A stretch of DNA of 64,000 nt from Histoplasma ohiense (taxonomy: Eukaryota; Ascomycota; Eurotiomycetes; Onygenales; Ajellomycetaceae): assembly GCA_017607445.1 (NCBI GenBank), contig JAEVHH010000004.1:5518001-5582000 (forward strand). The letters are read 5' to 3'. Each line of letters opens with the position of its first letter. Position 1 is the first letter of the stretch. Shown in pieces: positions 11,473-23,788 of this stretch. The notes beneath the pieces are model-generated. The model was given only the letters and a program-made list of their open reading frames with translations. It was not told where the DNA came from and made no database searches. A program made the position numbers and the translations under genes.

Positions 11473-14142
11473 CTCCCTTTTTTTTTTCCATCCCCCCCCA
11501 CACCCCCTCATTTGCCTTGTTTGAATCACGATATGTATGTAGGCAGTTATTGCTCTGAAAGGCACGCTGAGCAACCCCCGACATCTGTACAAACTCCAAC
11601 CAATATATGGAACATGGAGATACATTAATTAACACAAGTCAGATATCATAAAAATAAAACGGGGACACAGGAAAACGAACAAATATGGAACAAATTCATC
11701 TTCGCTACAGATTATAGACTGGCCCGTATAATTATTCTAGGGGACCAGGAGTAAAAATTTTTTTCAAATAGGTCCCGTTGCCAGAAATATTATTTATCCC
11801 TGGCTGAATATCCCCCCAGTATGATGATATAAAATTAAAGACTCATCATTTGTTCTTTGGATTTACCGTCGCGTTTTTTTATTATTAGTAAATATCTGAT
11901 ATATATACACAGCGGATCAAAGCTCCTAGGCTGGAAGAAGGGAAATCAAGGTAGACAAGGAAACGAACGAGCAAGACAGACGAAGGAAGTAGAGAATAAA
12001 CAGATTACAGCAATGGAGATATTCAACACTTTGCACAGGGAATGTTGAAATGATAAAAGTAAAAAAAATATAGATTTTAATAAAACAGAATTCAATCTGA
12101 GGGACTTTTGTTGCCACAACTGTGTAACAAAAAGACCCAGCACAGGGTAGGAGCTCGGAGGCCCAATGCCAAGTTTCTTCATTTCTGAGGCTCATGTAGA
12201 TCATTCCGAGGAGTAAACATCGAAATTGACTAGAATTATTGGAGCAAGTGATCCTTGTTGGTACGGGGTTGCTTCCGTTTTCATTCACACCATCGAAGTC
12301 GAAAATAAGCATACTTAGCCAATCGAATAGTGCAATGTCCTTGCATTCCTTGGAGTGATCCATGACTTGTTTGGACGATTTAATTGCATTGCCTCTCGGA
12401 AGCGAAGAATCTTCCAAGGGAGCCCGTCGATTGTCGCAGCAGCGTGTGTCTGAGGAGCAATCGGGGGTTTTCGACCGTCAAATCGCAAAGTTTTTTATAT
12501 TCTCGTACTCGAGAGCCTAATACAGACCCTCATCATCCCGCGCCATCCTCGTTCTTTCAAATATAAAAAAATCTGGGAGGAACCGTGATTTCATAAGTGG
12601 TGTGACCAAGAACGCTGTATGCGCAAATTTAATCCCAGTCAACCCAGCCAGAGAAACCATCCACCTTCCTCAATATATTATGCCAACGAAGCAAAGGGAG
12701 ATATAAGTCCCGGATAGATATTTCTGCTCTTGCTCGGGCCTCCCAGAATAGTCTCGAGACAATACATTCATTCAAAAGTCTAAGAGAACACTTCTTTTTA
12801 AATCCGTTTTCTTTGGACTCGGGATCCTGCACAATCAAGACATTTCTTCACGAAGGAATACATCCTTAGTATAAATGTTGGGTTCAGCCCACTCCATCAT
12901 CAGTGTGATCAAAGTAGAGAGGATCATGCAGCTTGGCAACTGCAGTCGTAATACCCCCCAAGAGCAATTGGATAACTGGGGCTTGCATTGACAACTCTGA
13001 CAGCAAGAACTTGGGCCCAGTGGTTTTCCCCAACCCGGATTCCATGAATCACATCAAAAGTGACCATAGTGTCTCCATATGAGCCCCCTAAGGGAGGGTG
13101 CAAAATGCCACGATGGGTTGGAGGTACAGTCTTCTCATGTCTGGTTGTTCTTAACGACTTTTGCCAGGGCGTATAAGTACTTAGCACTCGCAGGTGCAGT
13201 AGGGAGCGTCGAAGAATATGTAACTAGATAGCTGGAAAATTCGGCTGTAAATGAACAAAGAGCTCAAATATCGACACGAGCCAAGATAAAATCCTGGTAT
13301 CTCAGTAAACTGTTATGTTCTAGAAAGATTGTGGGGGGCGCTAGTCTGCAATAGGTATGTCAAAATCACTGAATCTCTATGTAGAACGGGAAAACGGGGA
13401 AAACCAAATTGTGGATGTCCGTATGCAGGAAAAAGTCCCTCTACATAGTACACGAGAAATTTCAATGGACATCCCCCAAACAAATCCAGTCTTCACGGCC
13501 GAAGGTATGAGACATTGGTGAATACTAAGTTAGTATCTAACCCGACAACCAAGCTCCGGTCTCTACAGCCTCTCATACCCACACCGCCACAACCACAATC
13601 GGTGACTTTGCAACAAGCTTACTCACCTCGTCGCTCGTTACTTGCCGAATCAGTGGGAGCTCTCACGGAGAATGAATGGACAGAATCGCCGAAACGGCTG
13701 AGGCACATGATGCGGGGAAGCAGCCTTGGAACGGAGCTCCCTCCAATTAGAGCTCCGATGCGGCTCCGATGCGGCTCTCGGCCCTGGACCATGGCTTTGG
13801 CCCGGACCCACTTGTCTTGGCACCGAGGGAGCTGCGGCTCTGGAGCGTCATCTCTGGGGCAAACCGTCTTATATTAATATCTCCAAGATCTTCCCCTTCC
13901 CTCCCTTTTTGGCATTGTCTTTTAGGCATTACCTTTTCACTATCTGTCTTCATACGGGCTGATACCTCTGGCACCAAGCTCGATCTACATTGTTACATTG
14001 TTCCTATCTTGTCGCTGCAGCCCTTAGACAGAGCTACTGGCATAGCTTCGACTGCGCTGTTGGCTGGCCAGTTAGCTAAGTGACTGGTTACTGGTGGTTA
14101 CACGATTCTGAAATCCTTTCTTTCTCCATCCGCATACCCACG
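11473..14142. other. Gene-poor region, possible remnants
   Basis: About 2.7 kb before the GABA transaminase. Minus-strand open frames at 11926-12417, 12629-12838 and 12924-13187 have protein-like stretches (for example VIHGIRVGENHWAQVLAVRV near 13030) but I could not join them into a gene or match them to a family. They could be parts of a species-restricted gene or a decayed copy. The last few hundred bases should be the promoter and 5' UTR of the transaminase gene. Confidence 0.35.
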
Positions 14143-15935
14143 ATGGCCGCCATCTCTCGATCAGTCTCCAGCTTGGGCGCCGGTCTAAAGAGGCTTTCAC
14201 AGCTTCAATCGGGCCGGTCGTTCGCTACCACACGGCACCTTCGCGCCAGTGTTGCCCTGACCAAACCATTCTTCCCCAGCGAGCCAACCGGGCCCATTGT
14301 GAAAACTCCCATTCCTGGCCCCCAAAACCAAAAGGCATCTGCGGAACTAGGAGAGGTGTTCGATACGAGAAGCATCAATATGATTTCAAATTATGATGTT
14401 AGCATCGGAAACTAGTAAGTGGAGCATGCTCCAAGACCCTAAACTGGTGAATTTATCTTTTGGGAAGCATTTTTCTTTTAACCTGTTTTGCTACGATGTA
14501 GTATTGCTGATCTTGACGGAAATCTTCTATTGGACGTGTAAGTTCTTAGTGTGTTAACCGTTTTAAATTGAGATCACATTCCAAATGTCGAGGGAATTGA
14601 CTGTGCTAAACACACACATCCCCCTTAGATATGCCCAAATTGCCTCAATCCCGGTTGGCTACAATAACCCTACCTTAATTGCCGCTGCGAAGTCTCCACA
14701 GATGGTGAACGCTCTGGTCAATCGTCCTGCGCTAGGGAACTTCCCGTCCCACGATTGGGCAGCTATCCTCAAGTCCGGCATGCTCACTGTCGCACCCAAA
14801 GGCCTCAACCAGGTGTTCACTGCCACGGCTGGCTCTGATGCCAACGAAACCGCTTACAAGGCTGCGTTTATGTACCACCGACAATCTGTACGTGGTGGCC
14901 CCGAGGTCGAATTCACCGAGGCCGAGATTGCATCCACCATGTTAAACCAGGCTCCTGGTTCCCCACCCCTGTCTATTATGTCCTTCAAAACTGCTTTCCA
15001 CGGCCGTCTTTTTGGTACCCTTTCCACCACGAGAAGCAAGCCGATCCACAAACTAGATATCCCTGCATTCGACTGGCCCCAGGCTCCATTCCCGGTTCTG
15101 AAATACCCTCTAGAGGAATTCGCCGCGGAGAACGCCCAGGAAGAGAAGCGATGCTTGGCAGAAGTTGAACGTATCATCAAAGAATTCCATAACCCTGTTG
15201 CTGCTATCGTCGTTGAGCCTATTCAATCCGAAGGTGGAGACAACCATGCCTCCCCGGCTTTCTTCCAGGGCCTTCGCGAGATTACAAAGCGAAACAACGT
15301 CCTCATGATCGTTGACGAGGTACAAACCGGCGTTGGGGCCACTGGAAAGTTCTGGGCCCACGACCACTGGAACCTCCAAACCCCACCGGATATCGTCACT
15401 TTCTCCAAGAAGGCCCAGGCTGCTGGATACTTCTACGGAGACTCCCTCCTTCGCCCCAACAAGCCATACCGTCAATTCAACACGTGGATGGGTGACCCAG
15501 CTCGTGCCCTTATCTTCCGCGCAATCATCGAGGAGATCAAGCGCTTGGATTTGGTCAACCACACGGCTGCCACGGGCGACTACCTGTATACCGGCCTCGA
15601 GCGCCTGGCGAAGCAATACCCCAACGAATTCCAGAATCTGAGAGGCAAGGGCCAGGGCACTTTCATTGCCTGGGATAGCCCGCAGCGCGATGCTATTTTA
15701 AAAAAGGGGAAGAGCGTTGGTATCAACATTGGCGGCTGTGGCGACCGGGCCGTGCGATTGCGGCCCATGTTGGTTTTCCAGAAACATCATGGTAAGATAT
15801 TAAAACTGTGTGGCCCTTAGTATCCATGTTTTGGTGATAGGAATGAAACTAACGTATACCGTGTGCGTGTGTGTGTCTGTGTGTGAATTAGCTGATATAC
15901 TTCTCGAGTCGCTGGAAAAGATCGTGAAGTCTTAA
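14143..15935 (+). CDS. gatA: 4-Aminobutyrate aminotransferase, mitochondrial
   Basis: This PLP enzyme moves the amino group of GABA to 2-oxoglutarate, giving succinic semialdehyde and glutamate in the GABA shunt. Exons are 14143..14414, 14502..14537, 14629..15791 and 15892..15935, giving 504 residues. Exon 2 is 36 nt. All introns start GTAAG and end TAG; intron 3 has an ACTAACG branch site. The first 40 residues are rich in Ser, Arg and Leu with no acidic residue, a typical mitochondrial presequence. Class III aminotransferase signatures follow: ATAGSDANETAYKAAF, AIVVEPIQSEGGD, IVDEVQTGVGATG, and TFSKKAQAAGYF, where a Lys near residue 363 binds PLP. The protein ends LESLEKIVKS. UGA1 is the yeast counterpart. 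Confidence 0.96.
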
Positions 15936-16525
15936 AGCAATTTGTGCAATTGTGACTTTCCGTTTTCCAATATTTAATGTCTATATTTATTTTCATATTT
16001 ATATTTATTTTCAAACTGTTTATTATCATTTAACTTTCTTGGAACATGCTTCTTAAGCTCGTTTTGCGTTTAAAAATATTGCTTACCTCCTGGTGGGAAT
16101 TTTGTCTTTGCTTTTCCCGCTCCCTTTGTTCCGCGGGTTTGGTAGTTAGCATTGTTTAATTTTGTTTACCCAAGGTTATAATACTCCGGACTACAGTCCA
16201 TATTTTTAAGTTTTTGGAGTTAAAAAAAAATTGTGGTGGGCGAATTTGTTTTGAAACGAAGCTGTACAGGACACCAAAATCCAAGATATCGAAATACAGG
16301 AGATATACTCAATCTTGAAAACCTTTTCCTAATCCGGTCAAAACTAAACACCGTCTATTAAAAGCAATCGCGATAAAAGCAACACAGGATATATATTCCC
16401 CTAGAACCGCAAACTCCACTTGCAAAAGCCATCGCTTTAAAAAAAAAAAAAAATTATATCCTGTTTCACCCAAATAGCCAGCCCCCTGCACGGGAAAAAG
16501 CAAAATACAAAACAAAGCAGGCTTC
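15936..16525. other. Convergent 3' UTR spacer
   Basis: 590 bases between the stops of the GABA transaminase (+) and SPT4 (-). It is AT-rich with a 12-nt A run near 16440. No gene is seen. Confidence 0.6.
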
Positions 16526-17271
16526 TCAACCTTCCTCGTCAACCGAGCTTCCGTCTCTCCTGGGTACGACAGAAATGTTAAATTAGGACGACAGAAAAGG
16601 GTAAAACGCGCGGGTGGATGGGGGAAGGATAACGGAGGGTAGGAAGGAAGTGAACACATACGGAATATATCGAATCCCCGAGTCTTCCAGATCACCTAGG
16701 ACACCTGGCGGCAACTACAAGCAAAAGAGACATGTCAGCCAACATTCTTCAGCAAATCAACAAAATCAAAACCAAACAAAGAAAAAGCTACGAATAAGCA
16801 TCCTCAAATCCTCATTACAAAAACAATCACTCCCATCTCTCCATCCTAATATCTCATCCTCCCAAAATATCAACGGCGTTTACTCTACTTACCGTCCCCG
16901 TCACCTTAACCGCATACGTGCCAGGCACATACCCTTCCAACCTCTGCCAGCGCGCCACCCACGACGCCTGCTGGTCCGCTAGTGTTATCAGCCCCTCGAA
17001 CACCTGGGATGTGCATTGTTGGATCTTTTCGCCGTTACCGGCTAAGCCGAGGATGTGGTCGCAGTTTGGGCAGCCTTCACGCATGAATTTCTGGTAGTGC
17101 AAGCGCCACAATTGAGGAGATCTTTGTTAGTGATTTGTATTAGGGGAAAGGAGAGAATATGGGGGGAGGTCGAGGTGTATCTGGGCGTACACTGTGCACC
17201 TGGACGATTGAGCAGACCATGCAGGCACGGAGGGATCGCTGTTGACCCGTGGGGACGTAGAAGGAAGACAT
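16526..17271 (-). CDS. SPT4: Transcription elongation factor Spt4
   Basis: Spt4 pairs with Spt5 (DSIF) and supports RNA polymerase II processivity in the nucleus. Exons on the minus strand are 17191..17271, 16893..17090, 16662..16714 and 16526..16559, giving 121 residues. The protein starts MSSFYVPTGQQ; LRACMVCSIVQ and FMREGCPNC give the two CxxC pairs of the zinc ribbon. The C-terminal half has CTSQVFEGLITLADQQASW and WQRLEGYVPGTYAVKVTG, which are diagnostic. Exon 1 ends with the donor GTACGC, chosen because it yields VQVHSKFMREG at exactly the family spacing. The last exon of 34 nt ends RDGSSVDEEG. It is divergent from PPT1. A (CTT)n tract (GAA sense) lies directly upstream in the 5' UTR. 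Confidence 0.95.
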
Positions 17272-17881
17272 GATGATTTCCTTCTTCTTCTTCTTCTTTT
17301 TCTTATTTGCCGCCTCCTCCTCCGCTTTCTTCTTAGTCTTGTCTCCCTTGCGGTTCCGCCTTGGGGTGTGTGCCGGTCCAAGTTGAGTTGCCCTGTTCCT
17401 TCGACGTCGCAACAACCAATGATTCCATGACCGAGATCAACGCTGACATAAGCCATCGACTGAAACTTTCCTATTAGTCCCAAAAAAGATTAGGCGCAGT
17501 GTGTTGTTCCTGGCTCTGAACAATTTCATTCCATCACTTTCCAATCCGCGGCACTAGTGACCTGTACAACATCTTTTCTTCCAGCGTTCTGTTCAACATC
17601 CATATAACATACGAACATGCACCTTCGCTGCAGTCTCAGAATATAACTACGCTACAAACGCGATCCAGAATTAGAAAATCAAACATTCTATCGTACCCCG
17701 CTCGTTAAATAACCCCGCCTGCCCCGCAGCCACTGCTGGGAGTTTGGAAGCTCCACCCAGCTTTAGGTGATAAGATTAGGGGGAGGAGAAATATAGAGAG
17801 AGGAGAGACATTGAAGGGTTTTTCCCGGCTTACTGTTAAATTTGTATCCGCCACTGGACCTATCTTCCCTTCCGCTCTCTG
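17272..17881. promoter_or_regulatory. Divergent promoter region SPT4/PPT1
   Basis: 610 bases separate the two start codons, so both promoters and 5' UTRs lie here. A (CTT)n tract at about 17281-17310 adjoins SPT4. No coding signal was seen; Lys-rich readings of the tract are repeat artefacts. Confidence 0.6.
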
Positions 17882-19915
17882 ATGGCGACCGCAGGGGAGA
17901 AGGCTGCTACGGCCCTGAAACTGCAGGGGAATAAAGCATTCGCAAGCCATGACTGGATTCGAGCATTGGATTTCTACTCCAAGGCTATTGAGGAATATGA
18001 CCAGGACCCCTCTTTTTTTTGTAACCGCGCACAGGTATGTTTCTCGTTTCCAATTTCGACCAGCCTCTCGTGCCTCTTCGTTCCCTCATCTTGTCCAGTT
18101 CGGTTGTCGTGAGAAGAAGTGGGGGAACACTCAGCAAGTCGAAACTGCGATGGGTAAAACTTAGCAACTAAACTAAAACTTCCGATGCACAGGTACATAT
18201 CAAGCTGGAGGCATATGGCTATGCGGTTGCCGATGCCACCAAGGCAATTGAGCTCGACCCCGACTATGTAAAGGTGTGAGATCATATCTCTCTTCCCCCA
18301 TGCCCATCCTAGTCTATACGTTAGGGGATACATCGCCCTCCCACATTCTCCCTCCCATACCTTTTTATTAACCAATATTTTTACACAAACAAAAACAGGC
18401 ATACTGGCGACGAGCAATCGCCAATACCGCGATCCTTAACTCTCGCGCAGCCCTAAAAGACTTCAAAACAGTTGTACGCAAGGCCCCAAATGACCGCGAC
18501 GCGAAGCTAAAACTTGCAGAATGCGAAAAACTGGTGCGGCGTATAGAGTTCGAGAAGGCCATTGAGGTCGCGGACCCGCCCTCGGCCTTTGAAGGGCTGG
18601 ATGTTGATGGTATGGTCGTTGAAGATAGCTATGATGGCGCACAGTTAGGAGAGTCGATGACGCAGCAGTTCGTTGATGACATGATTGAGCGGTTTAGAAC
18701 GGGAAAGAAGATTCATAAGAAGTACGCGTTTCAGATTGTGCGGGCGACGAGGAATATTGTTTATGATGAGCCGACGATGGTGGAGATTGGGATTAAAGAG
18801 GGGACGAAGTTGACTGTTTGTGGTGACACTCATGGTAAGAGTTTCTTTGGGAGGAATTTGCCTTTATTCTCAAACAATATCATCGTCAAAAGTTTCCGGT
18901 ATCACCAGCTAACCAAAAAAAAAATTTCTGTGTAGGCCAATTTTTCGACCTCCTCGAAATCTTCCGCCTAAATGGCTACCCCTCCGAAACACACGTCTAC
19001 CTCTTCAACGGTGACTTCGTCGACCGCGGTTCCTGGTCCACCGAAGTGGCTCTCCTGCTCTATGCGTACAAGTGGCTGTATCCGCACCATTTCTTCATGA
19101 ACCGCGGCAACCACGAGACAGACGACATGAACCGCACCTATGGCTTTGAAGGCGAATGCAAGGCCAAATACAATGAGCGCCTCTTCAAGACTTTCTCGGA
19201 GTCCTTCTCCGCGCTGCCACTCGCCACACTGATCGGGGGAAAGTTCCTCACGCTGCACGGGGGCCTGTTTTCGGACGATAATGTTTCGCTTGATGACATT
19301 CGGAAGCTGAACAGGCATAACCAACGGCAGCCGGGGCAGTCAGGCCTCATGATGGAGATGCTATGGGCGGATCCACAGACGGCGCCTGGGAGGAGTCCGA
19401 GCAAGCGAGGAGTTGGGATGCAATTTGGACCGGATGTGACGAAGAGGTTTTGTGAGAATAACGGACTTGAGGCGGTTATTAGGAGCCATGAGGTTAGAAT
19501 GGAAGGATATGAGGTTGAGCATGATGGGAGGTGTATTACTGGTGAGTTTATTCCATTCTCTCTCTCTCTCTCTCTTTCTCTCCGTTTATTTTCTATATTC
19601 AAATTTTGGTAGTGGACTCCATCGATCTGTTCCTTGCTGACTGAATTTCCCTCCCTTCTAGTGTTCTCCGCTCCTAGATATTGCGACAATACAGAAAATA
19701 AAGGCGCGTATATCAATATCGGCCCCGAGCTAAAGCTAGAATTCCATAAGTTCGAGGCTGTGCCTCATCCTGATATTAAGCCGATGGTACGTTGAGAACG
19801 CATATCCATTTATAAAATACATATTTTATACGTACCCCATTTCTCACAATCTTCCACGGTCTGCTAACCCATATTTTAGGCGTACGCTTCAAACTCAATT
19901 ATGTCGCTAATGTGA
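17882..19915 (+). CDS. PPT1: Ser/Thr protein phosphatase 5 (TPR-PP5)
   Basis: This is PP5/Ppt1, an Hsp90-associated phosphoprotein phosphatase. Exons are 17882..18034, 18193..18273, 18399..18834, 18936..19541, 19662..19786 and 19880..19915, giving 478 residues. Residues 8-115 form three TPR motifs (ALKLQGNKAF, ALDFYSKAIEEY, AVADATKAIELDPDYVKAYWRRA). The catalytic domain carries the two-metal signatures GDTHGQ, GDFVDRG and RGNHE, then LHGGL, RSHEV and VFSAPRYCDN. The conserved end SIMSLM is on a 36-nt last exon. The start is the first ATG and gives a standard-length N terminus. Intron 4 contains a (TC)n tract and an (AAG)n array follows the stop. The gene is intact. Confidence 0.96.
19557..19580 (+). 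repeat. (TC)n microsatellite in PPT1 intron 4
   Basis: A TC dinucleotide run lies within the fourth intron of the phosphatase gene and forms part of its pyrimidine-rich body. Confidence 0.85.
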
Positions 19916-20982
19916 TGCCGCTTGGATAAGGGAAAACGTGAAAATGGGTGGCTGTCTTGTTCATCCCTCCAATGACAGAGGCCAATTGACAAGGGAAGGG
20001 AAGACAAGAAGAAGAAGAAGAAGAAGAAGAAGAAGAAGAAGAAGAAGAAGAAGAAGAAGAGAGTGAGCAAGGGCCTGCATCAATCGCCATTCTTCGCTCA
20101 TTGTTCCACTGCTATGTTGTGCAAAGTTCAGGTTGGCATGTATATGATGATCCATTTCATCTCCCATTTTTTTTTGGCTTAATTTTTGCAAGCAACTTAG
20201 CAGGCAGCAAATGATGCAAGTTTAAACCGACTTACCCCAACATACTTTGTCTGACTTACCATGGACGATTTTCTTTTCCTTTTGTTCTTTTGTCTATATT
20301 TGTCTATATATCCTTTTTTGGTCCCTCGTATGGACGTGGGGCTCTCCCCCCCCCTCTCCCCGCCTTCAATGGAAACACAAATTAACTCCTTTGAAAGTTT
20401 TGTCAGGTTCTTTTTCAGCGGGGAGATTCCCATATGTCTTCATTTCTAATGTCTTTTCTATATCCTGTTTATATCGTTTCCCCTGCATAGCGATGGGAGA
20501 GTAGAAAGGTATAAGATCATGTCTTCGTCATTGTTTCTTCCCGAATTTGGTTGAAGGGCGCATTTTGCCCGCCGCTCCATAGTTGCCTTGGTTATTTATA
20601 TCGAGGGGTTGTTTAAGAAAATGGAATTCAGATAATCGGCCGAGTGTAAGGTACATACTTTGTTGTGTAGAGTGGAAGTCTCATGGGCTCCAAAGGCGGA
20701 GTCGAAGTGCAAAATTGGCGCGACTTCGTTGTGGTTCAAGCAAAAGTGGAAAAACCTAACAATGATATCCAAGTTGTTTGCATCCTGAATATCTAGTTGC
20801 AAATCCATGGCTATGTAAAGCCCTTGAAAAGGGTCAGGGAGGGCGCTAGCTGGCGATTATTAACTTATCATATATTACTTCAGAGCGCAAATCTTCTTCC
20901 TATCCCCAGTCTTTTCCAAACCCATCCATTCAAAGTTCTTCTTCCAAACCTCCAGCCAAAAGAAAAAGGCAGACGAAGAAAC
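19916..20982. other. Intergenic PPT1-ARMT1
   Basis: This spacer holds the PPT1 3' UTR and the ARMT1 promoter. Apart from the (AAG)n array no structured feature or convincing open frame is seen; Ser-rich and Leu-rich readings here are frames of the array. Confidence 0.6.
20006..20060 (+). repeat. (AAG)18 triplet array
   Basis: About 18 uninterrupted AAG units lie some 90 bases after the PPT1 stop codon, probably in its 3' UTR. The complementary strand is a pure pyrimidine (CTT)n tract, a composition able to form triplex DNA. Confidence 0.9.
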
Positions 20983-22971
20983 ATGGAATTCGACACCAGA
21001 ACGTGTAAGTTCCTAATCGATTTTTCTCCCTCCATCTGATCCGCCCCCCTAGATCATAGATGCGGGGCAATGGAGGGGTAATCAATGAACGCGCTAGAGC
21101 TAAGATGCTATCATTCGAACAGCTCCCTACAGCACAAATGACACCTCTTCGTTCGCATACATATCGGCCAGGGATAGATGGCCGGTTATTTTGGTCAGTA
21201 TGCTCGATATACAATGGATAGGAATTACATATCGTCCGCGCCATTGGCACTTGCTAACTGGAAAATTACGTTGAAATAATAACCCAGACCGGCGCAATTG
21301 ACGACCTCTCCCGTACACTCTTCGAAGTCACAGATGATGAAAAGAGAAAAGAGGGCAAAATAATCGTGGGAAAGCTTGCTGAGCTCAAGTACGAGTTACA
21401 ACATAATCGCAAACTGACGTACGTGTCTCTTTTTTTTTTTTTTGAAGCTCGGCTGGATCCTATGTGGGGAGTCGGAGGAAGCTGCTGAGATCTATACCAG
21501 TATAAATTAAATTGGATGGCTGACGGGATAATTGCACGGTCGATACGAGAAACAGACCGTTGGAGGATGATGGCGAATCGGATATCGCGATATATAATAA
21601 GGAGCTTGAGGAAAGAGGTGGTCTCGTTTGGTTCAATGCTCCATGGCTCTACACGGAGTGCTATCTTTGTTCGTGATTTGTCTGATATTTAAGTACAAAT
21701 AGGGGTGGGGGGTGTTGGCCAATTCGAGCCGGAAATGCTGACTTCGAGAAAAAGATAGGAGGATTAACCTTTCGTTCTCCCTATCGACACGCTGGAAAAC
21801 CTACGACATATTCGCACGACAGAAGATGTCCACATTTAAATCGTCCCGCACGGCTGTCCTGGAGTTGGCCGCAAAGTACAATGAACTTATCAAACAAATC
21901 GAAAGCGGTGAAGGAGCTCGTGGCAAAGCACCGGAACAAATCAACGAAGAGGAAAAGTTGCTTTTCATGGAAATGTGCGAAATATGTCTCTGGGGGAACG
22001 CCACTGACCTCTCCCTCTTGACCTCCCTCACGTACGAAGATATCCAGAAACTCCAAGGTGCCAAAGCACGCAAGGCTGCAGAAGAAAACATCCTTATTAA
22101 CGACCTCCCTCTTGCCTTTGAAACATTGAACTCTGCCAAGAAAGCAAGGCCATTAGATGAGCGCCGCGTCGACATAGTCCTTGATAATGCTGGCTTCGAG
22201 CTCTTCGTCGATTTAATTTTGGCCGGATACCTGCTCTCCGCGGGACTCGCGACTACAATCGTACTCCACCCCAAATCCCTCCCCTGGTTCGTCTCAGACG
22301 TACTACCCGGTGATTTCATGTACCTCATCTCCGCTCTCGCAGATCCACAAGCCTTCTACACATCTCCTGACGAAGCCGGGGACCCTAAAGCCAACGGCAA
22401 CAAACCACAAGCCCTTTCGGAGCGGGAGGTAAACGAGCTCCAATTCTTATTCCAGCAATGGAGCGGATTCCATGAAGAGGGGAAACTAATCATCCGGCCA
22501 AACCGCTTCTGGACCACTGCGTCTAGCTACTGGCGACTCCCCCACGAAGTACCCGAGCTGCTGGAAGATCTCAAGGAGAGCGAATTAGTGATTTTCAAGG
22601 GCGATTTGAATTACAGGAAGTTAGTTGGTGACGTACGTTCGAACAAACAAACCCCCTTCTCCCCCACGCCCCACTCCAATCAACCCGTTCCCCTTCCTAG
22701 TATAGATTGATTATATCTTACAACGCCCACCAAATTATAGACGCAATGGCCCCCCACAACTCCCTTCACAACCGCAATCGGCCCATTGGGCTCTTCATCG
22801 GGTATCCGTGTTTTGGCACTCCGCACCTGCAAAGCAGACACCGTTGTGGGTCTGCCAGAAGGCGAGGATGAGCGCCTCCGTGCATTGCCTGATGGCGGTG
22901 GAGAGAAGCAGCGAAAATGGGCTTGGAGTGGGAAGTGGGCGGTTGTTTCGTTTGCGGATGGGAAGGCTTGA
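20983..22971 (+). CDS. ARMT1: Damage-control phosphatase ARMT1 family (DUF89)
   Basis: This belongs to the subfamily III damage-control phosphatases, metal-dependent enzymes that remove phosphate from reactive sugar phosphates. Exons are 20983..21004, 21123..21193, 21288..21418, 21556..21668, 21755..22632 and 22741..22971, giving 481 residues. The 22-nt first exon gives MEFDTRT, followed by SFAYISARDRWPVIL. LTGAIDDLSRTLFE and GLVWFNAPWLYTECYLYRR are family blocks. The active-site core is DIVLDNAGFELFVDL near residue 240, whose Asp and Asn bind metal, plus FKGDLNYRKLVGD near residue 400. The last exon carries the finishing motif ALRTCKADTVVGL. All splice phases agree. Yeast YMR027W (Hrt2) is the nearest well-known relative. 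The exact substrate cannot be read from sequence. Confidence 0.93.
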
Positions 22972-23788
22972 GCCGTGGTTTGTAAGGTAGGCCACCTGGT
23001 ATATAGATAGAGTTCCGCTTCAAGACATGGTGTGGGGGAGTAGGTAGGGAAATGACTAGGGAGAGAGAATGACGCACGGGAGATTACTCATCTACTCGTT
23101 CATTCATGTGTTCATACATGATAGCCTCGCATGGTATCATTGTTTTCCGTTATCTGATATAGACGGGATATAATAAACATGGATGTATAGACTACTTAAT
23201 ATCCTCAGTATTGGTGAGGAAGTGAGCAGCGCATAAATAACGCTCCACCGTCGCGCACCTGAGCCCAAGATTGATAAAAGATCAGCGATATATCCACAAT
23301 CGAAACGCGTGAATGGGATTACGGTTAGATGTGCATTGATTACCTACTAGCAATCTAAGAATACAGTTACATGGCCCGAAAAAAGGGTAGAGCAAAAGTG
23401 ACAATGGTCATTGGTACTTCTAGCGCTCAAGCCAATGATACATCACATCAGCATCCTCAAAGGGTAGAATGATAGTAAATTAAAAAAAAGAAAAGAAAAG
23501 AAAACGAACTTCATCACGAAACTGACAGGAAATAATGGTAACACCCTCTAACACCAACATCGAAAAACGCACAACTCAATAGAAAACTTGATCTCCACAA
23601 AGAAACAGAAAGAAGAGGATGTCATAGGAACCAGAAAGTTTGGTGGACACCTGTCTTAAAAGGAAGCCACGGTCAGAGACAAAAGGAAAACGAAAACCAT
23701 AACTAGATATGGGTATGGAATTTGGGTATAGAATAAAACCTGTCCAGCTCCTAACGTGACCACAAAAGAAGAAAAAGATGAATGCAGA
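22972..23788. other. Convergent 3' spacer ARMT1/CUT12
   Basis: 817 bases between two stops. It is AT-rich with an A/G-rich run near 23480-23510. No gene is seen. Confidence 0.6.

Noticed and set aside
11273..11635. Minus-strand open frames over the tRNA with a WTIRESNPG-type peptide
   Set aside because: That peptide is the usual translation of an antisense tRNA T arm; the tRNA explains it.
17270..17330. Lys-rich N-terminal extension of SPT4
   Set aside because: It is translation of a GAA/CTT tract in the 5' UTR; family alignment starts at MSSFYVP.
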